32,992 bases of DNA from CAVWDI01 sp046259385 (GTDB taxonomy: Bacteria > Chloroflexota > Anaerolineae > Anaerolineales > UBA4823), in assembly GCA_046259385.1 (NCBI GenBank), contig JBJYWI010000069.1, forward strand, positions 1-32,992, written 5' to 3'. Below are positions 32,948 to 32,992 of the stretch, piece by piece. The first letter of the stretch is position 1; every line of letters starts with the position of its first letter. The notes under the pieces are model-generated. The model had not been told where the DNA came from, did not search any database, and saw only the letters and a program-made list of their open reading frames with translations. A program made the translations under genes and the position numbers.

Positions 32948-32992
32948 TTTAAAGTAAAGAAAAATTAAACTCGTTTTGGTATAGTTATGTTC

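Overview
The window looks like chromosomal DNA of an uncultured Chloroflexota bacterium, probably Anaerolineae; this is inferred, not proven. Pointers are the FadN/FadA/SCP2/acyl-CoA dehydrogenase set, an F420-type (DDN-family) oxidoreductase, a single-chain EcfA with two ATPase halves, DUF4430 and alpha/alpha-barrel secreted proteins with a Pro/Thr-rich linker, and a secreted protein ending in a YLP-type tail. The assembly has one 10-N gap (10017-10026), so it is probably a draft or metagenome contig. I saw no tRNA, rRNA, CRISPR, insertion sequence or prophage.

Layout. (1) 3-6955, plus strand: the C-terminal part of a TetR regulator, two acyl-CoA dehydrogenases (the first lacking the catalytic Glu), a fused hydroxyacyl-CoA dehydrogenase/enoyl-CoA hydratase, a thiolase and an SCP2 protein. 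Together they form a beta-oxidation operon. (2) 12941-6976, minus strand: a tightly coupled seven-gene operon of thiolase, DDN-family protein, PflX-like radical SAM protein, LarE, LarB, LarC and a Mth938-domain protein. It contains the nickel-pincer cofactor pathway but no LarA. (3) 13280-13798: a broken PCuAC copper chaperone. (4) 19768-13800, minus strand: a sigma70-type promoter, cobalamin riboswitch and intrinsic terminator, then a secreted alpha/alpha-barrel protein, a DUF4430 protein, and ECF S, T and fused A components. This reads as a riboswitch-controlled corrinoid importer whose two secreted proteins match the two domains of animal intrinsic factor/transcobalamin. A second DUF4430 protein lies just upstream (20301-19801). 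(5) 26378-20346, minus strand: a metal operon with a DtxR-like palindrome and promoter, a membrane-anchored DtxR-FeoA fusion, FeoB split into two overlapping genes, a soluble DtxR, an ATP-cone/uridine-kinase fusion and a small membrane protein. (6) 27669-26434 and 28337-27828, minus strand: an M20 peptidase and a coiled-coil LysM protein with its terminator. (7) 28503-29031, plus strand: an arsenate reductase (ArsC, LMW-phosphatase type) in which the codon for the nucleophilic Cys is an in-frame TGA, followed by a hairpin with a GGU loop. This is a candidate selenoprotein. (8) 29947-29060 and 32886-30101, minus strand: an EamA exporter and a three-gene ABC-2 export system with three 11-bp-phased repeats upstream.

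The two strongest points are the candidate selenocysteine ArsC and the complete riboswitch/intrinsic-factor-like/ECF corrinoid uptake operon.
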